A DNA stretch of 64,000 nucleotides. It comes from Fredericiella sp963839515 (GTDB taxonomy: Bacteria; Chloroflexota; Anaerolineae; Caldilineales; Caldilineaceae). The notes beneath the pieces are model-generated. The model saw only the letters and a program-made list of their open reading frames with translations. It was not told the DNA's origin and made no database searches. The translations under genes and the position numbers were made by a program. Where the stretch lies: NCBI GenBank assembly GCA_963839515.1, contig CAWIVN010000020.1, positions 300,051-364,050 of the forward strand, given 5' to 3'. Shown in pieces: positions 18,988-28,526 of this stretch. Numbering within the stretch: position 1 is the first letter of the stretch; every line of letters begins with the position of its first letter.

Positions 18988-20038
18988 GATCAGCTACACT
19001 TTCCTGGATGCGCCAGCGAATTGGCAGAGGGCATTTCTGCGCTGCGGATTCGACGATAGTGGCCAGGACCTCGTCGACCTTGTAGCCGTCGACCACGTCA
19101 GGATGCTGCTGCTGCCTTGTCTGCAAGCTCTCCACAAAGGCACGGAACTCCAACGCCCACTGACTGTCGGTCGGGGGATAGATCGTCCGTGTCTGGCTCT
19201 CCTCGCCAAGCTGCACGGTGACAATGCAGGGCAGCGTACCCTCCCAGTTGGGTGACGATAACACGATGCGACCTTGCGTGCCAACTACCTCCACCGTCTC
19301 GTTCCAGCCCTGCTGGCTGTGCCCGATCTTGGGGATAGACGTCAGGATGGTCGAGAAGTAAGCGGGGAACCCTGCTTGCATGTCGAGCAGGGCCATGGTG
19401 GAAAGGTCGCGGCGCGGCTGATGTGGGTCGGGAATGATGCGTGCGTCGACCGAAACGGGGTCACCGAACAGCATGCGGGTTACATCCATCAGGTGGCTGC
19501 CGCTGTGGTAGAGGACGCCGCCGCCGCTGCGCACGGGGTCAGCATGCCAGGTGGCAGGCGGGCGCGGCTTCGGATCGCGCGAGCCGACGATGACGCGAAT
19601 GTGTGCGCTTAACAAGTCGCCGAGCTTCGGCAGCATCTCCTTGACGAGGCGAAAGCCCGGATTGTAGCGCTTCATGTAGCCGACCTGGAAGATCTGCTGG
19701 GGGCGTTGTCGCATGGCCTGAACCAACTCGGCGGACTCCTGCGGCGAGGTCGTCATCGGCTTTTCGCAGAAGACGTCCTTGCCGGCCTCGATCGCTGCCT
19801 TGGCCAGCTCGTAATGGGTGTCGTTTGGGGTTGCGATCACGATTGCCTGCACGTCCGGATCGCCAAGAACCGCCGCGTACTCTTGTGCGTAGGCTGCCCC
19901 GATTCTGCCGGCGAGCGCATGGCCGGCTGCCGGATCAGTGTCGCAGACAGTGACGATTTTCCCCTCAGAACCCTGTAATGCATCGACGTGAAAACGGGCG
20001 ATGATACCCGTACCGATTAGCGCTAAGTCGCTTGTCAT
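18980..20038 (-). CDS. Gfo/Idh/MocA-family dehydrogenase
   Basis: 352 residues. LALIGTGIIARFHVDAL is the N-terminal dinucleotide-binding fold and CEKPMTTS holds the conserved Glu-Lys-Pro. The C-terminal alpha/beta domain includes GVLYHSGSHLMDVTRML, with the catalytic-region histidines. Family members oxidise or reduce sugars and inositols with NAD(P). AAGGAG precedes the ATG at 20038 by eight bases; a GTG nine bases upstream is too close to it. It is 60 bp after the permease gene and overlaps the next gene, so is in the sugar operon. Confidence 0.92.
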   Translation of the reverse strand: MTSDLALIGTGIIARFHVDALQGSEGKIVTVCDTDPAAGHALAGRIGAAYAQEYAAVLGDPDVQAIVIATPNDTHYELAKAAIEAGKDVFCEKPMTTSPQESAELVQAMRQRPQQIFQVGYMKRYNPGFRLVKEMLPKLGDLLSAHIRVIVGSRDPKPRPPATWHADPVRSGGGVLYHSGSHLMDVTRMLFGDPVSVDARIIPDPHQPRRDLSTMALLDMQAGFPAYFSTILTSIPKIGHSQQGWNETVEVVGTQGRIVLSSPNWEGTLPCIVTVQLGEESQTRTIYPPTDSQWALEFRAFVESLQTRQQQHPDVVDGYKVDEVLATIVESAAQKCPLPIRWRIQESVADHA

Positions 20039-20098
20039 GCAGCACACTCCTTCATGATCTGGATGTATCTATGTGTAGTGATGGAATAAAGTCTGGTT

Positions 20099-20980
20099 TT
20101 AGCCCTTAAGCCCTGTCATCGTGAGCGCATCGACAAACTGCCGCTGAATCACAAGGTAAAGCAGAAGAATCGGCAGGGCGACCAGCGTGGCCGCTGCCAT
20201 GATGGAATCCCACCGTTGGTTGGAAAAGGCGTGATAGCGCGCGAGCGCGATCGGTAAGGTGGTCATCTCATCGCTGCGGATCACCAGAAACGGCCATAGA
20301 AAGGCATTCCACGACCAGTAGAAGTTAATGACCACGGCTGTTAACAATAGGGGCTTGATGATGGGATAAGCGATACGGAATAGAATCTGAAACTGATTGG
20401 CGCCGTCAATGACAGCAGCATCCACGTAGTCATCGGGGAAGGTGATAAATGCCTGGCGCAGTAAGAAGATGGTGAACGGCGTGATTGCATACGGCAGGAT
20501 CACGCCAGCGTAGGTGTCGATCATGCCCAGGCGACCTACCTGTAAGAAGAGCGGAATCATCAAGATTTGCTGTGGCAGGATCATCAAACCCATCACAAGT
20601 AAGAAAAGCAGGTTCTTGAATGGAAACTCCAACTTGGCCAAGGCGTATCCGACCCATGAAGAGAAAAAGACATTCAATGCCACCCCAACTACCGCGACGA
20701 TAACGCTATTCAGGAGCGAACGCGGAAAATCCATCGTCTGCCATACATAAGTATACGCGTCAAGCGAGGCGTGCACCGGCCACATGGTCGGCGGATAGGT
20801 AAAGATCATATACGGCGGCTTGAGCGAGGTGTTCACCATCCAGTAGAGCGGGAAAAGCGAGATTACCGCGCCCACGATAAGAATGATGTAGAGCGCGCTG
20901 CGCTGGAGAATACGCCGAGTTCGATCTTGGCGCTTTGGCGTCTGGGGGGGCAATGTTTGGGTCAAGGTTGATTCAGCCAT
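20099..20980 (-). CDS. Sugar ABC transporter permease (MalG-like)
   Basis: 293 residues with six hydrophobic helices. The EAA loop that docks on the ATPase is DAAVIDGANQFQILFRIAYP. The C-terminal end DALTMTGLKG is typical of MalG/UgpE-type permeases of the CUT1 class. ATG at 20980 follows AAGGAG. It is 17 bp behind the MalF-like gene. No ATP-binding subunit lies anywhere in this operon, so a shared MsiK/MalK-type ATPase encoded elsewhere is expected, as is common for CUT1 systems. Confidence 0.95.
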   Translation of the reverse strand: MAESTLTQTLPPQTPKRQDRTRRILQRSALYIILIVGAVISLFPLYWMVNTSLKPPYMIFTYPPTMWPVHASLDAYTYVWQTMDFPRSLLNSVIVAVVGVALNVFFSSWVGYALAKLEFPFKNLLFLLVMGLMILPQQILMIPLFLQVGRLGMIDTYAGVILPYAITPFTIFLLRQAFITFPDDYVDAAVIDGANQFQILFRIAYPIIKPLLLTAVVINFYWSWNAFLWPFLVIRSDEMTTLPIALARYHAFSNQRWDSIMAAATLVALPILLLYLVIQRQFVDALTMTGLKG

Positions 20981-20997
20981 CGCATTTTCTCCTTCTG

Positions 20998-21945
20998 CTA
21001 GAAAGTGCTCCGCTCAAGCAACCTGCGCTGAACGAATGTCAAAACCAGGATGAGAACCGTGGACGCAACGCCAATGGCGTTGGCGTACCCCAACCTGCTC
21101 CATACAAACCCTTCGTAATAAAGATAGAGCAGCGTGGTCAAGCTGCTCCCGCGCGGGCCACCCGCGGTCATGAGCAGCGGCTCGGTAAATATGTTGAGAC
21201 CCCAAAGCGTCCCCATTACCACTGAAAAGACGACGACGGGGTTGAGCAACGGCAGTTTGACCCGCCAGGTCATCTGCCACTCGTTGGCGCCATCGACCTT
21301 GGCGGCGTCCAAGACGTCCTTGGAAAGACCTTGCAGCCCCGCCAAGAAGAGGACGGCATAAAAGCCGACGTCATTCCAGATTTTCATCAGCGCGATCGAT
21401 GGCATGGAGTAGAGTTCGCTAGTAAGCCACGGAACGGGGCCAATGCCGAGAAAGCTGAGCAGATAGTTGATTACGCCGCTTTGCGTCGCGTACATCCACT
21501 GCCACACGATCGACATGACCACGACCGGCACGATCACCGGCAAGAAATAGATGCCGCGGAAGAGCGCACGGCCGCGAATCATGGAACTATTCAACAGCAG
21601 AGCGACTAGAAAACCACCAATGATGGAGAGTGGCACCTGGATGATGATATAGACAAACGAGTTGCGAATTGCCGCGAAGAAATCAGGGTCACTAAGCAAC
21701 TTGACATAATTCTCGAAGCCGACGTAGGTCATGGTGTCGGTGAGGATATCCCATTTAGCGACACTGCCATAGAGCGCAATGTAGAGCGGGTAAAGCGTGA
21801 AGACGGCCAATTGAATCAGCCAAGGGGCCACAAACAAGATGGCGATCTTGTCCCATCTGCTCTTGCGCCGCGCATGGCGCGCCGACTGCCAGAGGCCGCG
21901 CAGCCCGCCAATCTGCCTTATCTCCGCCTGCGTTGGCTGTATCAT
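20998..21945 (-). CDS. Sugar ABC transporter permease (MalF-like)
   Basis: 315 residues, six predicted helices after a charged N-terminus. The EAA loop reads DAAKVDGANEWQMTWRVKLP. PWLIQLAVFTLYPLYIALYGS is represented by its early helix beginning APWLIQLAVF, typical of UgpA/MalF CUT1 permeases. ATG at 21945 is preceded by AAGGGGAG; an in-frame GTG at 21981 is not. It pairs with the MalG-like permease and the lipoprotein at 22076-23461 to form one importer. Confidence 0.95.
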   Translation of the reverse strand: MIQPTQAEIRQIGGLRGLWQSARHARRKSRWDKIAILFVAPWLIQLAVFTLYPLYIALYGSVAKWDILTDTMTYVGFENYVKLLSDPDFFAAIRNSFVYIIIQVPLSIIGGFLVALLLNSSMIRGRALFRGIYFLPVIVPVVVMSIVWQWMYATQSGVINYLLSFLGIGPVPWLTSELYSMPSIALMKIWNDVGFYAVLFLAGLQGLSKDVLDAAKVDGANEWQMTWRVKLPLLNPVVVFSVVMGTLWGLNIFTEPLLMTAGGPRGSSLTTLLYLYYEGFVWSRLGYANAIGVASTVLILVLTFVQRRLLERSTF

Positions 21946-22075
21946 CGTCTCCCCTTCCTCGCCCGGTCCACGCCTGACCATGCCGGCACAACAGGCAAAC
22001 GCAAGATGGCCCGTATTGCAAAGGTCAATCTTGCGTTTGCCACTGCTGTCACATGTCGAACGAACTCATCTGTTG

Positions 22076-23461
22076 CTACTGCTGCTTGGCCAGCATGTCG
22101 TTTACTTCCTTCTCGGCGTCGGCCAGGGCTTGCTCTGGCGTCTTTGCGTCAAAGATCACGTCCACGTACGCCTTGGTAAGAACGCCCATGATCTCGCTGC
22201 CGAGCGTGGTGTTCATGTCGTAGATGTAGGAATTCTCGGCGAAGCTTGCATACTTCTCGCCAGCGGGCAAGCCCTTGAGGATGTCACTATAGAGCGGGTT
22301 GGTCGTCAGATCCTTGACGGGCGGCAGGTCGCCGGTCACCGAAAAGTCGGCGGCAAGCTGTTCGTCTGACAGGAGGTACTTCATAAATTCCCAAGCCGCC
22401 AGGTTTGTTTTGACGGCTTCGTCGCCTTGAAGCGCCTGTTCACGCAGGATAGCGAAATTGCGGACAAAGTTATAGGTTGGGAAGCCTTCGACCTTGGAGC
22501 CGTCTGGTTTCGGAACTGGGCCAACGATCAACTCGAAGTCCGGCGGAGCGTCACGCTTGACGGTCCCCATCATGTCAGCGCCGCCCAGCGTGGCTGCCAC
22601 CTGCCCTGACAAGAAGGGATTGCCTTCGATCGTTTCGGTCAGGTTGTAGCCCTTGGCGAAGAGTTCGTCGATCAACTGGAAGGACTGCAGCGCCTCTGGT
22701 GTGTTGAAGACAGCCTTAGTGCCATCTTCACTGACCAGTTGATTGCTGCCCATGGCGGCTATGTAGAAAGGATAGCCCATGAACTGCCAGCGCCACCAAT
22801 CCTCTTGCGTCCACAGGTTCGTAAACCAATGCGTATCGTCCGTGAGCGCCTCGGCCCAGGTCAGGAATTCGCTGTATGTCTCAGGCGGATTCGCCGGATC
22901 CAGCCCCGCCTCACGCACACGCTGGCCGTTGTAGAACATGACGCGCGGCCCGGAGTACCAGGAAATGCTGTAGACGTTCCCATCCTTCCAGGTGTAATTC
23001 AGCTGCGGGTTCATCTTGCCCATCACTTCGTCGAACCCAGGCAACTCCTGCAATGGCAGCAGCAGATCGCGGCTGAAATACCAGGTGTCTTCCATGTTCA
23101 CGGACTGATGAACATGGGAATTGGTGCCCGCCTTGATAAACGCTACCAACATTTCGTTGTCCACGGAACTCGGCGCCGTGCTGCCCTCAATTTGAATGTC
23201 GGGGTGGGTCGTCTCAAAATCCGCTTCCTGCTGCTTGCCTAACTCAATCCGCTCTGGCGATTCGTAATACCAATAGCGAATCGTGGTTGGAGCCTGGTCG
23301 GCTGTGCTGGCTCCGGCAGTTGCTGCCTCGCCCGCCGCCGGTTGTGCAGCAGGCGCAGCAGGCGCACAACCGGCCAAGAGCACAGCGACCACAATTAGCG
23401 TTGCTGCCCCTAGCCAAAGTTTGCGACTCAAACGATTCCGACTAGCTTGGGTGAATGACAT
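22076..23461 (-). CDS. Sugar ABC transporter substrate-binding lipoprotein
   Basis: 461 residues. Signal peptide with charged start, hydrophobic stretch and lipobox LLAGC (lipidated C32), then an Ala/Pro/Gly-rich linker and a cluster-B extracellular sugar-binding fold. It should capture an oligosaccharide outside the membrane and deliver it to the two permeases. ATG at 23461 follows AGAGGAG. First gene of the minus-strand operon running to 14997. An operator-like palindrome lies 136 bp upstream at 23597. Confidence 0.95.
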   Translation of the reverse strand: MSFTQASRNRLSRKLWLGAATLIVVAVLLAGCAPAAPAAQPAAGEAATAGASTADQAPTTIRYWYYESPERIELGKQQEADFETTHPDIQIEGSTAPSSVDNEMLVAFIKAGTNSHVHQSVNMEDTWYFSRDLLLPLQELPGFDEVMGKMNPQLNYTWKDGNVYSISWYSGPRVMFYNGQRVREAGLDPANPPETYSEFLTWAEALTDDTHWFTNLWTQEDWWRWQFMGYPFYIAAMGSNQLVSEDGTKAVFNTPEALQSFQLIDELFAKGYNLTETIEGNPFLSGQVAATLGGADMMGTVKRDAPPDFELIVGPVPKPDGSKVEGFPTYNFVRNFAILREQALQGDEAVKTNLAAWEFMKYLLSDEQLAADFSVTGDLPPVKDLTTNPLYSDILKGLPAGEKYASFAENSYIYDMNTTLGSEIMGVLTKAYVDVIFDAKTPEQALADAEKEVNDMLAKQQ

Positions 23462-23596
23462 AGGATCTCCTCTGGATTGATTACTGACACAGTTGTTGCT
23501 GCAGAACGGACTCACAAACACCAGACACACAGCGAAACTCGGCACAGCAATACAGACGCTTGCAGAGACGAGCAGCGGAAGATATTGAAACCATCA

Positions 23597-23612
23597 ACGC
23601 AAGGGCTTGCGT
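23597..23612. promoter_or_regulatory. LacI-type operator-like palindrome
   Basis: ACGCAAGGGCTTGCGT: arms ACGCAAG and CTTGCGT are perfect reverse complements around GG. It lies in the 332-bp gap between the divergent binding-protein and lacI-type genes. The same arms occur in the palindrome upstream of the second sugar operon at 31289-31304. The rest of this gap shows only the lacI promoter. Confidence 0.6.
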
Positions 23613-23714
23613 AGATGTTACTACGTCTTTCGACCCTCGTCAATAGCCAATTGCGTCATGTCAGCCGATTAAGTATGGAAATGGAGCTGAGATAGCAAAA
23701 AGTTGCGCAAGCTG

Positions 23715-23743
23715 TTGACATGATTGCGAAGATGATGTAATAT
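23715..23743 (+). promoter_or_regulatory. Sigma-70-type promoter for the LacI regulator gene
   Basis: TTGACA (23715-23720), a 17-bp spacer and TAATAT (23738-23743): near-consensus. Transcription would start about 23750, some 44 bases before the ATG. A TTGCGCAA palindrome at 23703-23710 just upstream could be an extra regulator site. Confidence 0.8.
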
Positions 23744-23793
23744 TCTTGCGATCAATTACGCACAGTGATTACTTTGCAACATTTGAGCATGCA

Positions 23794-24798
23794 ATGCGCA
23801 CACAGGAAGAAATCGCCAAAGTTCTGGACGTATCGACGGCCACGGTCTCCCGGGCGCTCAACGGCAAGCCGGGAGTTTCCGCCGCCACGCGGCAACGCGT
23901 GTTCGAGTTGGCGAACGAATTTTTGTACAAACCCAATCCCCTCGCGCAGCAGCTTGCCACATCAAAATCGTTTGCCGTGGCGTTTGTCGTAAAGCGCAAT
24001 CTGATTTGGGCGGGGAATTCATTCTACGACCGCATCATGATGGGAGCGGAACAAGAGCTGGAGCGCCATGGCTATCATCTTATTGCTATTACAATCGACG
24101 AAGAACTGCATTTAGACAATACGCTGCCGCCGGGGATCCAGCCCCGGCGTCTGGATGGCATGCTCATTGCCGGCCCAGAGCTGTCTGGGCGCATGATGGC
24201 GCGGCTGTTGTCGCTGCCGACGCCAAGCGTACTGGTTGGCAACTTTCTCCTCAACTCTGCGGTCGATACAGTCTCGTCCGACAACTATGCGGGCGCCTAT
24301 CAAGCGGCCAAGCACCTGATCGAACACGGGCATCGCCAAATCGCCTACCTAAGCGGCCCTCCCGATTGGGCACCTGTGCGCGAACGGCGCGAAGGCTACC
24401 TACAGGCCCTGCACGAAGCAGATCTTGCGCCCATGATTGTCGTCCAGCTGGGCCTGGGCTCAGCCGATGGCCAGCAGGGCTTCCAGGAACTGATGGCACG
24501 CTTTCCAATGACGACGGCGGTTCTGGCTGCCAACGACCCGGTTGCGATTGGCGTCATGCAGGCCGCCAAAGAAGCGGGCCGCAGTATTCCCCACGATTTG
24601 GCCTTGATCGGCTACGACAACGTGCTATGGACGGAGACCACCGATCCGCCGTTGACCACGGTTTATATCCACAAGCAGCAGTTGGGCAAAATGGCTGCGC
24701 GGCGCCTGTTGGACATCATGAAAGAGGACCGTGAGCCGGTCGCCAAAATCCTGGTGGAAAACGAGCTGGTAATACGTCGATCCTGTGGGTGCAAGTAA
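23794..24798 (+). CDS. LacI-family transcriptional regulator
   Basis: 334 residues. The N-terminal helix-turn-helix and hinge are clear: TQEEIAKVLDVSTATVSRAL then NGKPGVSAATRQRV. A periplasmic-binding-protein-like sugar domain follows, ending with RRSCGCK, common in this family. ATG at 23794 starts directly at the HTH; the ribosome site is weak. The gene has a near-consensus promoter and is divergent from sugar operon 1 and upstream of the GH1 glycosidase. It probably represses these genes until the imported sugar or a breakdown product binds. Its operator may be the ACGCAAG-NN-CTTGCGT sites. Confidence 0.93.
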   Translation: MRTQEEIAKVLDVSTATVSRALNGKPGVSAATRQRVFELANEFLYKPNPLAQQLATSKSFAVAFVVKRNLIWAGNSFYDRIMMGAEQELERHGYHLIAITIDEELHLDNTLPPGIQPRRLDGMLIAGPELSGRMMARLLSLPTPSVLVGNFLLNSAVDTVSSDNYAGAYQAAKHLIEHGHRQIAYLSGPPDWAPVRERREGYLQALHEADLAPMIVVQLGLGSADGQQGFQELMARFPMTTAVLAANDPVAIGVMQAAKEAGRSIPHDLALIGYDNVLWTETTDPPLTTVYIHKQQLGKMAARRLLDIMKEDREPVAKILVENELVIRRSCGCK

Positions 24799-24849
24799 AA
24801 ATCAGTACTTCATCAGCCCAATAATGCCCGCTCCTTGGGAGATACCAGT

Positions 24850-26376
24850 ATGCGCATGGAACTGAATCTCGATTTCAAGCAGCACATTGCGGCAGACAAA
24901 TTCTTCTTTGGCGTTGCGAATGCACCCTATCTCTGTGAAGGTGGCTACAACTATCCAGATGGCATGAAGAACAGCTATGGGGTGCTCGAGCTAAGCGGCA
25001 AGATCGAAAAGTCCGGTGAGGCGATCCGCTTCTGGACCGACTATGCTGAGCAGATCAAGCTGGCAGCATCACTGGGGCTAAACGCCTTCCGCATGGGCAT
25101 CGATTGGTCCCGCTGCCAACCATCCACCTCCACTGAGCCGACCGATCCACCGCCCTGGGATGAAGCTGCACTCGACCATTACGCGGACATCATCGAGATG
25201 GTGATCGACCATGGCATGCAGCCGATTATCACGCTGCATCATTTCACCCATCCCTTGTGGCTGGGGTTGGACATCTGGCTGGATGATCGCGGCCCCGACA
25301 TGCTGATTGACTACGAAATAAAGGTAATAGATCAGATCAACACACGCCTCATGGCACGCGGCGGGAAGAAGATGGCGCACTTCCTAGTCTACAACGAGCC
25401 GAACCTGATACCGTTGATATATCACAACTCAGATCTGTTCCCGATCGAACGGCAGGGCGTCGATTACCTGCTGCCCGCCTATGACACGATGCTGTCCCAC
25501 TATATCAAGGCCTATGATGGGATTTATGACCTGTTCGAGAGGAAGGGCTGGGGAACACCGCATGTGGGTTTTACGATCGCAAATTTATGTGCCTATGAGT
25601 TTGATAAGCAGTTGGATGACCTCGTGCGGCTACGCAGTTGGGGTGTGGCGCGCGCTGACGCTGCCGCCAAAATTGCTGACTGTAGGGCAGCCTGGCGGAC
25701 CCGGCTCGACGATCTGGCAAAATCGCAGCTGACTGACGAGCAGTACGATCGGTACGTCGAGATGATCACAATGACCGCTGACAAGCTGCGTCCGGAGCTG
25801 TTTGTCAAGACGTTAGACGCCCTATATGCGTCCCCACGCGTAAAGAAGCTCGACTATCTGTCAGTTAACGTTTATGAACCTTTTGGCACCCCGCACGCCG
25901 ATCCCAAGGAGCCAGCGCATACCACGAAGTGGGATGAATTTACGATGGATGGCGAGATCTATCGGACGTTTATCCTGGCGACGAACGACTTCAACGACGG
26001 CCTTCCGATGTATATGGGGGAGAATTCAACGGCCAATCTTCAACCTGTTGGACAGGCGGCCAAACCGCGGCCTGACGGCTGGACGCGAGAGCGTTATTTG
26101 AAGACCTACATCATGGAAATGATACGGTGCATGAAAGAGGGCGTGCCGATACGGGGCTATTTATACTGGTCGCTGGTCGACGATTTTGAGTGGCAGGCCG
26201 GGTATCTGCCGCGCCTGGGCTTATACAACTACGATTACATCAACCACCGCATCCGTGACACCGACGGCTTTGGCGAACCATCTGGGAGAATCTATGCCCA
26301 TTTGATTGCCGCGCTTCGCAGCGGTGAGAAAAGGGATATTCAGAAGGCATTCACATTCAAGTATAAGGCGGATTGA
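24850..26376 (+). CDS. Glycoside hydrolase family 1 protein (atypical beta-glycosidase)
   Basis: 508 residues, no signal peptide, so cytoplasmic. GH1 landmarks: GLNAFRMGIDWSR, acid/base glutamate in VYNEPN (E183), nucleophile glutamate in YMGENST (near 391), and GYLYWSLVDDFEW. Several usual substrate-site residues differ: the N-terminal motif normally containing Gln (QxEG) reads YLCEGG, the HW pair is HHF, and the nucleophile motif is GENS rather than TENG. It should cleave a beta-linked sugar, but perhaps not plain glucosides. ATG at 24850 follows GGGAG. 51 bp after the LacI gene, so probably co-transcribed; it would process the oligosaccharide imported by the ABC systems. Confidence 0.9.
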   Translation: MRMELNLDFKQHIAADKFFFGVANAPYLCEGGYNYPDGMKNSYGVLELSGKIEKSGEAIRFWTDYAEQIKLAASLGLNAFRMGIDWSRCQPSTSTEPTDPPPWDEAALDHYADIIEMVIDHGMQPIITLHHFTHPLWLGLDIWLDDRGPDMLIDYEIKVIDQINTRLMARGGKKMAHFLVYNEPNLIPLIYHNSDLFPIERQGVDYLLPAYDTMLSHYIKAYDGIYDLFERKGWGTPHVGFTIANLCAYEFDKQLDDLVRLRSWGVARADAAAKIADCRAAWRTRLDDLAKSQLTDEQYDRYVEMITMTADKLRPELFVKTLDALYASPRVKKLDYLSVNVYEPFGTPHADPKEPAHTTKWDEFTMDGEIYRTFILATNDFNDGLPMYMGENSTANLQPVGQAAKPRPDGWTRERYLKTYIMEMIRCMKEGVPIRGYLYWSLVDDFEWQAGYLPRLGLYNYDYINHRIRDTDGFGEPSGRIYAHLIAALRSGEKRDIQKAFTFKYKAD

Positions 26377-26443
26377 GGCCTGCCCCGGTGGCGGCGTACC
26401 GTGCCCACGGAGCCCGCTTTCCGTTACGAGTTAGGGGCAGGGC

Positions 26444-26510
26444 GGGCACAAGGTCCGGCGAAGCGGCGTTTGTCGCGATTGGCGACGTTATGGCGCCGGA
26501 CCTTGTGCCC
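26444..26510. repeat. 67-bp palindromic element, copy 2
   Basis: Arms GGGCACAAGGTCCGGCG (26444-26460) and CGCCGGACCTTGTGCCC (26494-26510) with a 33-nt loop, identical in arms and loop length to copies 1 and 3. It lies between the convergent GH1 and dehydrogenase genes and could end transcription from both sides. Confidence 0.85.
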
Positions 26511-26525
26511 CTACGGTGTGCGTGG

Positions 26526-27602
26526 TTAGCACATAAAGCTGGCCATGGCTTGGAAGAGTTCCAGGTCCTGGCGGTAGTCGGCCAACGACGTCTTGGGGGT
26601 GCGCTTTTTGGCGATGTTGGTGTAGAGCGCTTCCCATTCGCACACGAAGGCGTCGCCCCAGGCGGGATGGACAGTCTGCTCGACCAGGCCGTGCTTGCCG
26701 TTGGGCTCGCCGACGAAGAGGCGGATCGGCAGGTTGAGGACGTAGGGCGTGTCGTACTGGACGCGCACGTATTTTTTGTTGCCAAAGACTTCGAGGTTGG
26801 CGTCGAAGCGGGGCAGGTTGTCGACGCCGGTGTCGAACTGGCAGATGTAGTCGCCGTAGTCGAAGGTGGCGGTCAAGTAGAGGCCGCCGCGCTGGGTGGC
26901 GTGCAGGACGCGCTTGGGCATGCCCAGCAGCTCGCGCATGGCGGAGAGGTCATGGGAACTCAACCCAAGCATCAAGGAATAGGCCTTTTGGATTTCCTTA
27001 GGGACGTCGCCGATCGCCATGGCGACGGCAGCTTCGGTCAGCTTTTTGGCCGTGGCGATTGTTTCCTTTGAGATGTCCTTGCCCTTGATGACGCGCGAGG
27101 TAGGCTCGATGATCTGGGCGTTGTGGCCGATGACGTCGTGGACGCGCGCCAGGCGAATGTCGCCCTTGGCCTGCATCTTGGCGACGATCTGGCAGGCCTG
27201 CTCAAAGGCGGGGGCATAGCGGCGCATGTAGGCCACCTGCACGACGACGCCGGCGCGTTCCTGTGCGGCCTGCATGGCGTCGGCCTCGGCAAAGTTGATG
27301 GCGGCCGGCTTCTCGACCAGGACGTGCTTGCCGTTGGCGGCGGCGGCGATCGTTACCTCTGCATGGTAGACATTGGGATTGGCCACCAGCACGACGTCCA
27401 CCTCGGGGTCGGCAACCAGGTCTTGATAGTGCAGATAGCGCTTCTGCACGTTCCACAGCGTGCCGACGCCATCGAGCACGGTCTGGCTTGCGTCGCACAA
27501 GGCAGTCACACGAAACTTGTCCGGCAGCCGGTTGAGGCTCGGCAGGTGAATAATCTGCGCCACTTCGCCACAGCCGACGATACCCACACGAAGTTGATCC
27601 AT
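26526..27602 (-). CDS. Gfo/Idh/MocA-family dehydrogenase, paralogue A
   Basis: 358 residues. GIVGCGEVAQIIHLP is the NAD(P)-binding loop and VEKPAAIN holds the conserved Lys; GLSSHDLSAMRELLG carries the C-terminal His/Asp region. ATG at 27602 follows GAGGA. It is the last gene of sugar operon 2. The protein at 31357-32433 has the same length and is very similar along its whole length, including PTSRV and RTPKTS near the C-terminus, so the two are recent duplicates flanking operon 2. Confidence 0.92.
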   Translation of the reverse strand: MDQLRVGIVGCGEVAQIIHLPSLNRLPDKFRVTALCDASQTVLDGVGTLWNVQKRYLHYQDLVADPEVDVVLVANPNVYHAEVTIAAAANGKHVLVEKPAAINFAEADAMQAAQERAGVVVQVAYMRRYAPAFEQACQIVAKMQAKGDIRLARVHDVIGHNAQIIEPTSRVIKGKDISKETIATAKKLTEAAVAMAIGDVPKEIQKAYSLMLGLSSHDLSAMRELLGMPKRVLHATQRGGLYLTATFDYGDYICQFDTGVDNLPRFDANLEVFGNKKYVRVQYDTPYVLNLPIRLFVGEPNGKHGLVEQTVHPAWGDAFVCEWEALYTNIAKKRTPKTSLADYRQDLELFQAMASFMC

Positions 27603-27629
27603 AGGATTCCTCATATCTGAAAAAATGAT

Positions 27630-28526
27630 TTAGCCCTTCACTGCGCCGCCAACGGCCGTGTAGAGCATGTACTTTTGGACGAATAAGAACATGATAAAGG
27701 TTGGGATCATGGCGAGCGTGGCCGCAGCCATGAGGTTGCCGATATCGGTGCCGTACTGCTGCATAAACATCTGCATGCCGACGGGGACGGTCATGGTGCC
27801 CTCGTTGCGCAGGAAGATGTTGGCAATCAGGTACTCGTTGTAGTTGAACAGGAAGGCAAAGATCGTCACGGCGGCAAAGGCCGCTGAGCAGAGCGGCAGC
27901 ACGACATGGCGAAAAGCTTGCAGGCGCGAGCAGCCGTCGATCTGCGCCGCCTCCTCAAGGTCGATCGGGATCGAATCAAAAAAGGAGCTGAACATCCAGG
28001 TGGCAAAGGGCAGCTGGGCGACCGTGTAGATGATGATGACTGAGAAGTAGGTGTTGATCAGCCCCATGTTTTTGAACAGGATAAAGAGCGGGATCAAGGC
28101 CAGGATGATGGGGAACATCTGGATCATCAGCAGCAGGCGCGAGTAGAGCGACGTCACCCGGATACGGAAGCGGGAGAGGGCGTAGCCGGCCAGCGAGGCG
28201 GCCACCATGCAGATGGCGGTGCCGGAGAAGGCGACGATCACGCTATTGCGGAAAAAGGTCCAGAACTGCGTGCGGTAGCTCACATATTGGTAGTTGACGA
28301 GTGACGGGTGCTGGGGGATCAGGCTGCGCTCGGAGAGGATCTCCGGCGTAGTGCGCAGTGAGTTGAGCGCCATCGTGATAATCGGCAGGTTGACGAAGAT
28401 CACGATCGCCAGCGTCACGAAGAAGAGGCCCCAGCGGGTGAGGCGCTTGCGCGCCTGTTTGCTCAGCGCTTTATTCTGCGTTTGCTGCAGCGCTGTATCT
28501 TGTGGTGTACGCAACGTGTTATTCAT
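27630..28526 (-). CDS. Sugar ABC transporter permease (MalG-like), operon 2
   Basis: 298 residues, six hydrophobic helices. EAA loop: EEAAQIDGCSRLQAFRHVVL. C-terminus YTAVGGAVKG is typical of CUT1 inner-membrane permeases. ATG at 28526 overlaps the end of the upstream permease by eight bases (ATGAATAA), so the two are translationally coupled. No ATPase gene is present in this operon either. Confidence 0.95.
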   Translation of the reverse strand: MNNTLRTPQDTALQQTQNKALSKQARKRLTRWGLFFVTLAIVIFVNLPIITMALNSLRTTPEILSERSLIPQHPSLVNYQYVSYRTQFWTFFRNSVIVAFSGTAICMVAASLAGYALSRFRIRVTSLYSRLLLMIQMFPIILALIPLFILFKNMGLINTYFSVIIIYTVAQLPFATWMFSSFFDSIPIDLEEAAQIDGCSRLQAFRHVVLPLCSAAFAAVTIFAFLFNYNEYLIANIFLRNEGTMTVPVGMQMFMQQYGTDIGNLMAAATLAMIPTFIMFLFVQKYMLYTAVGGAVKG

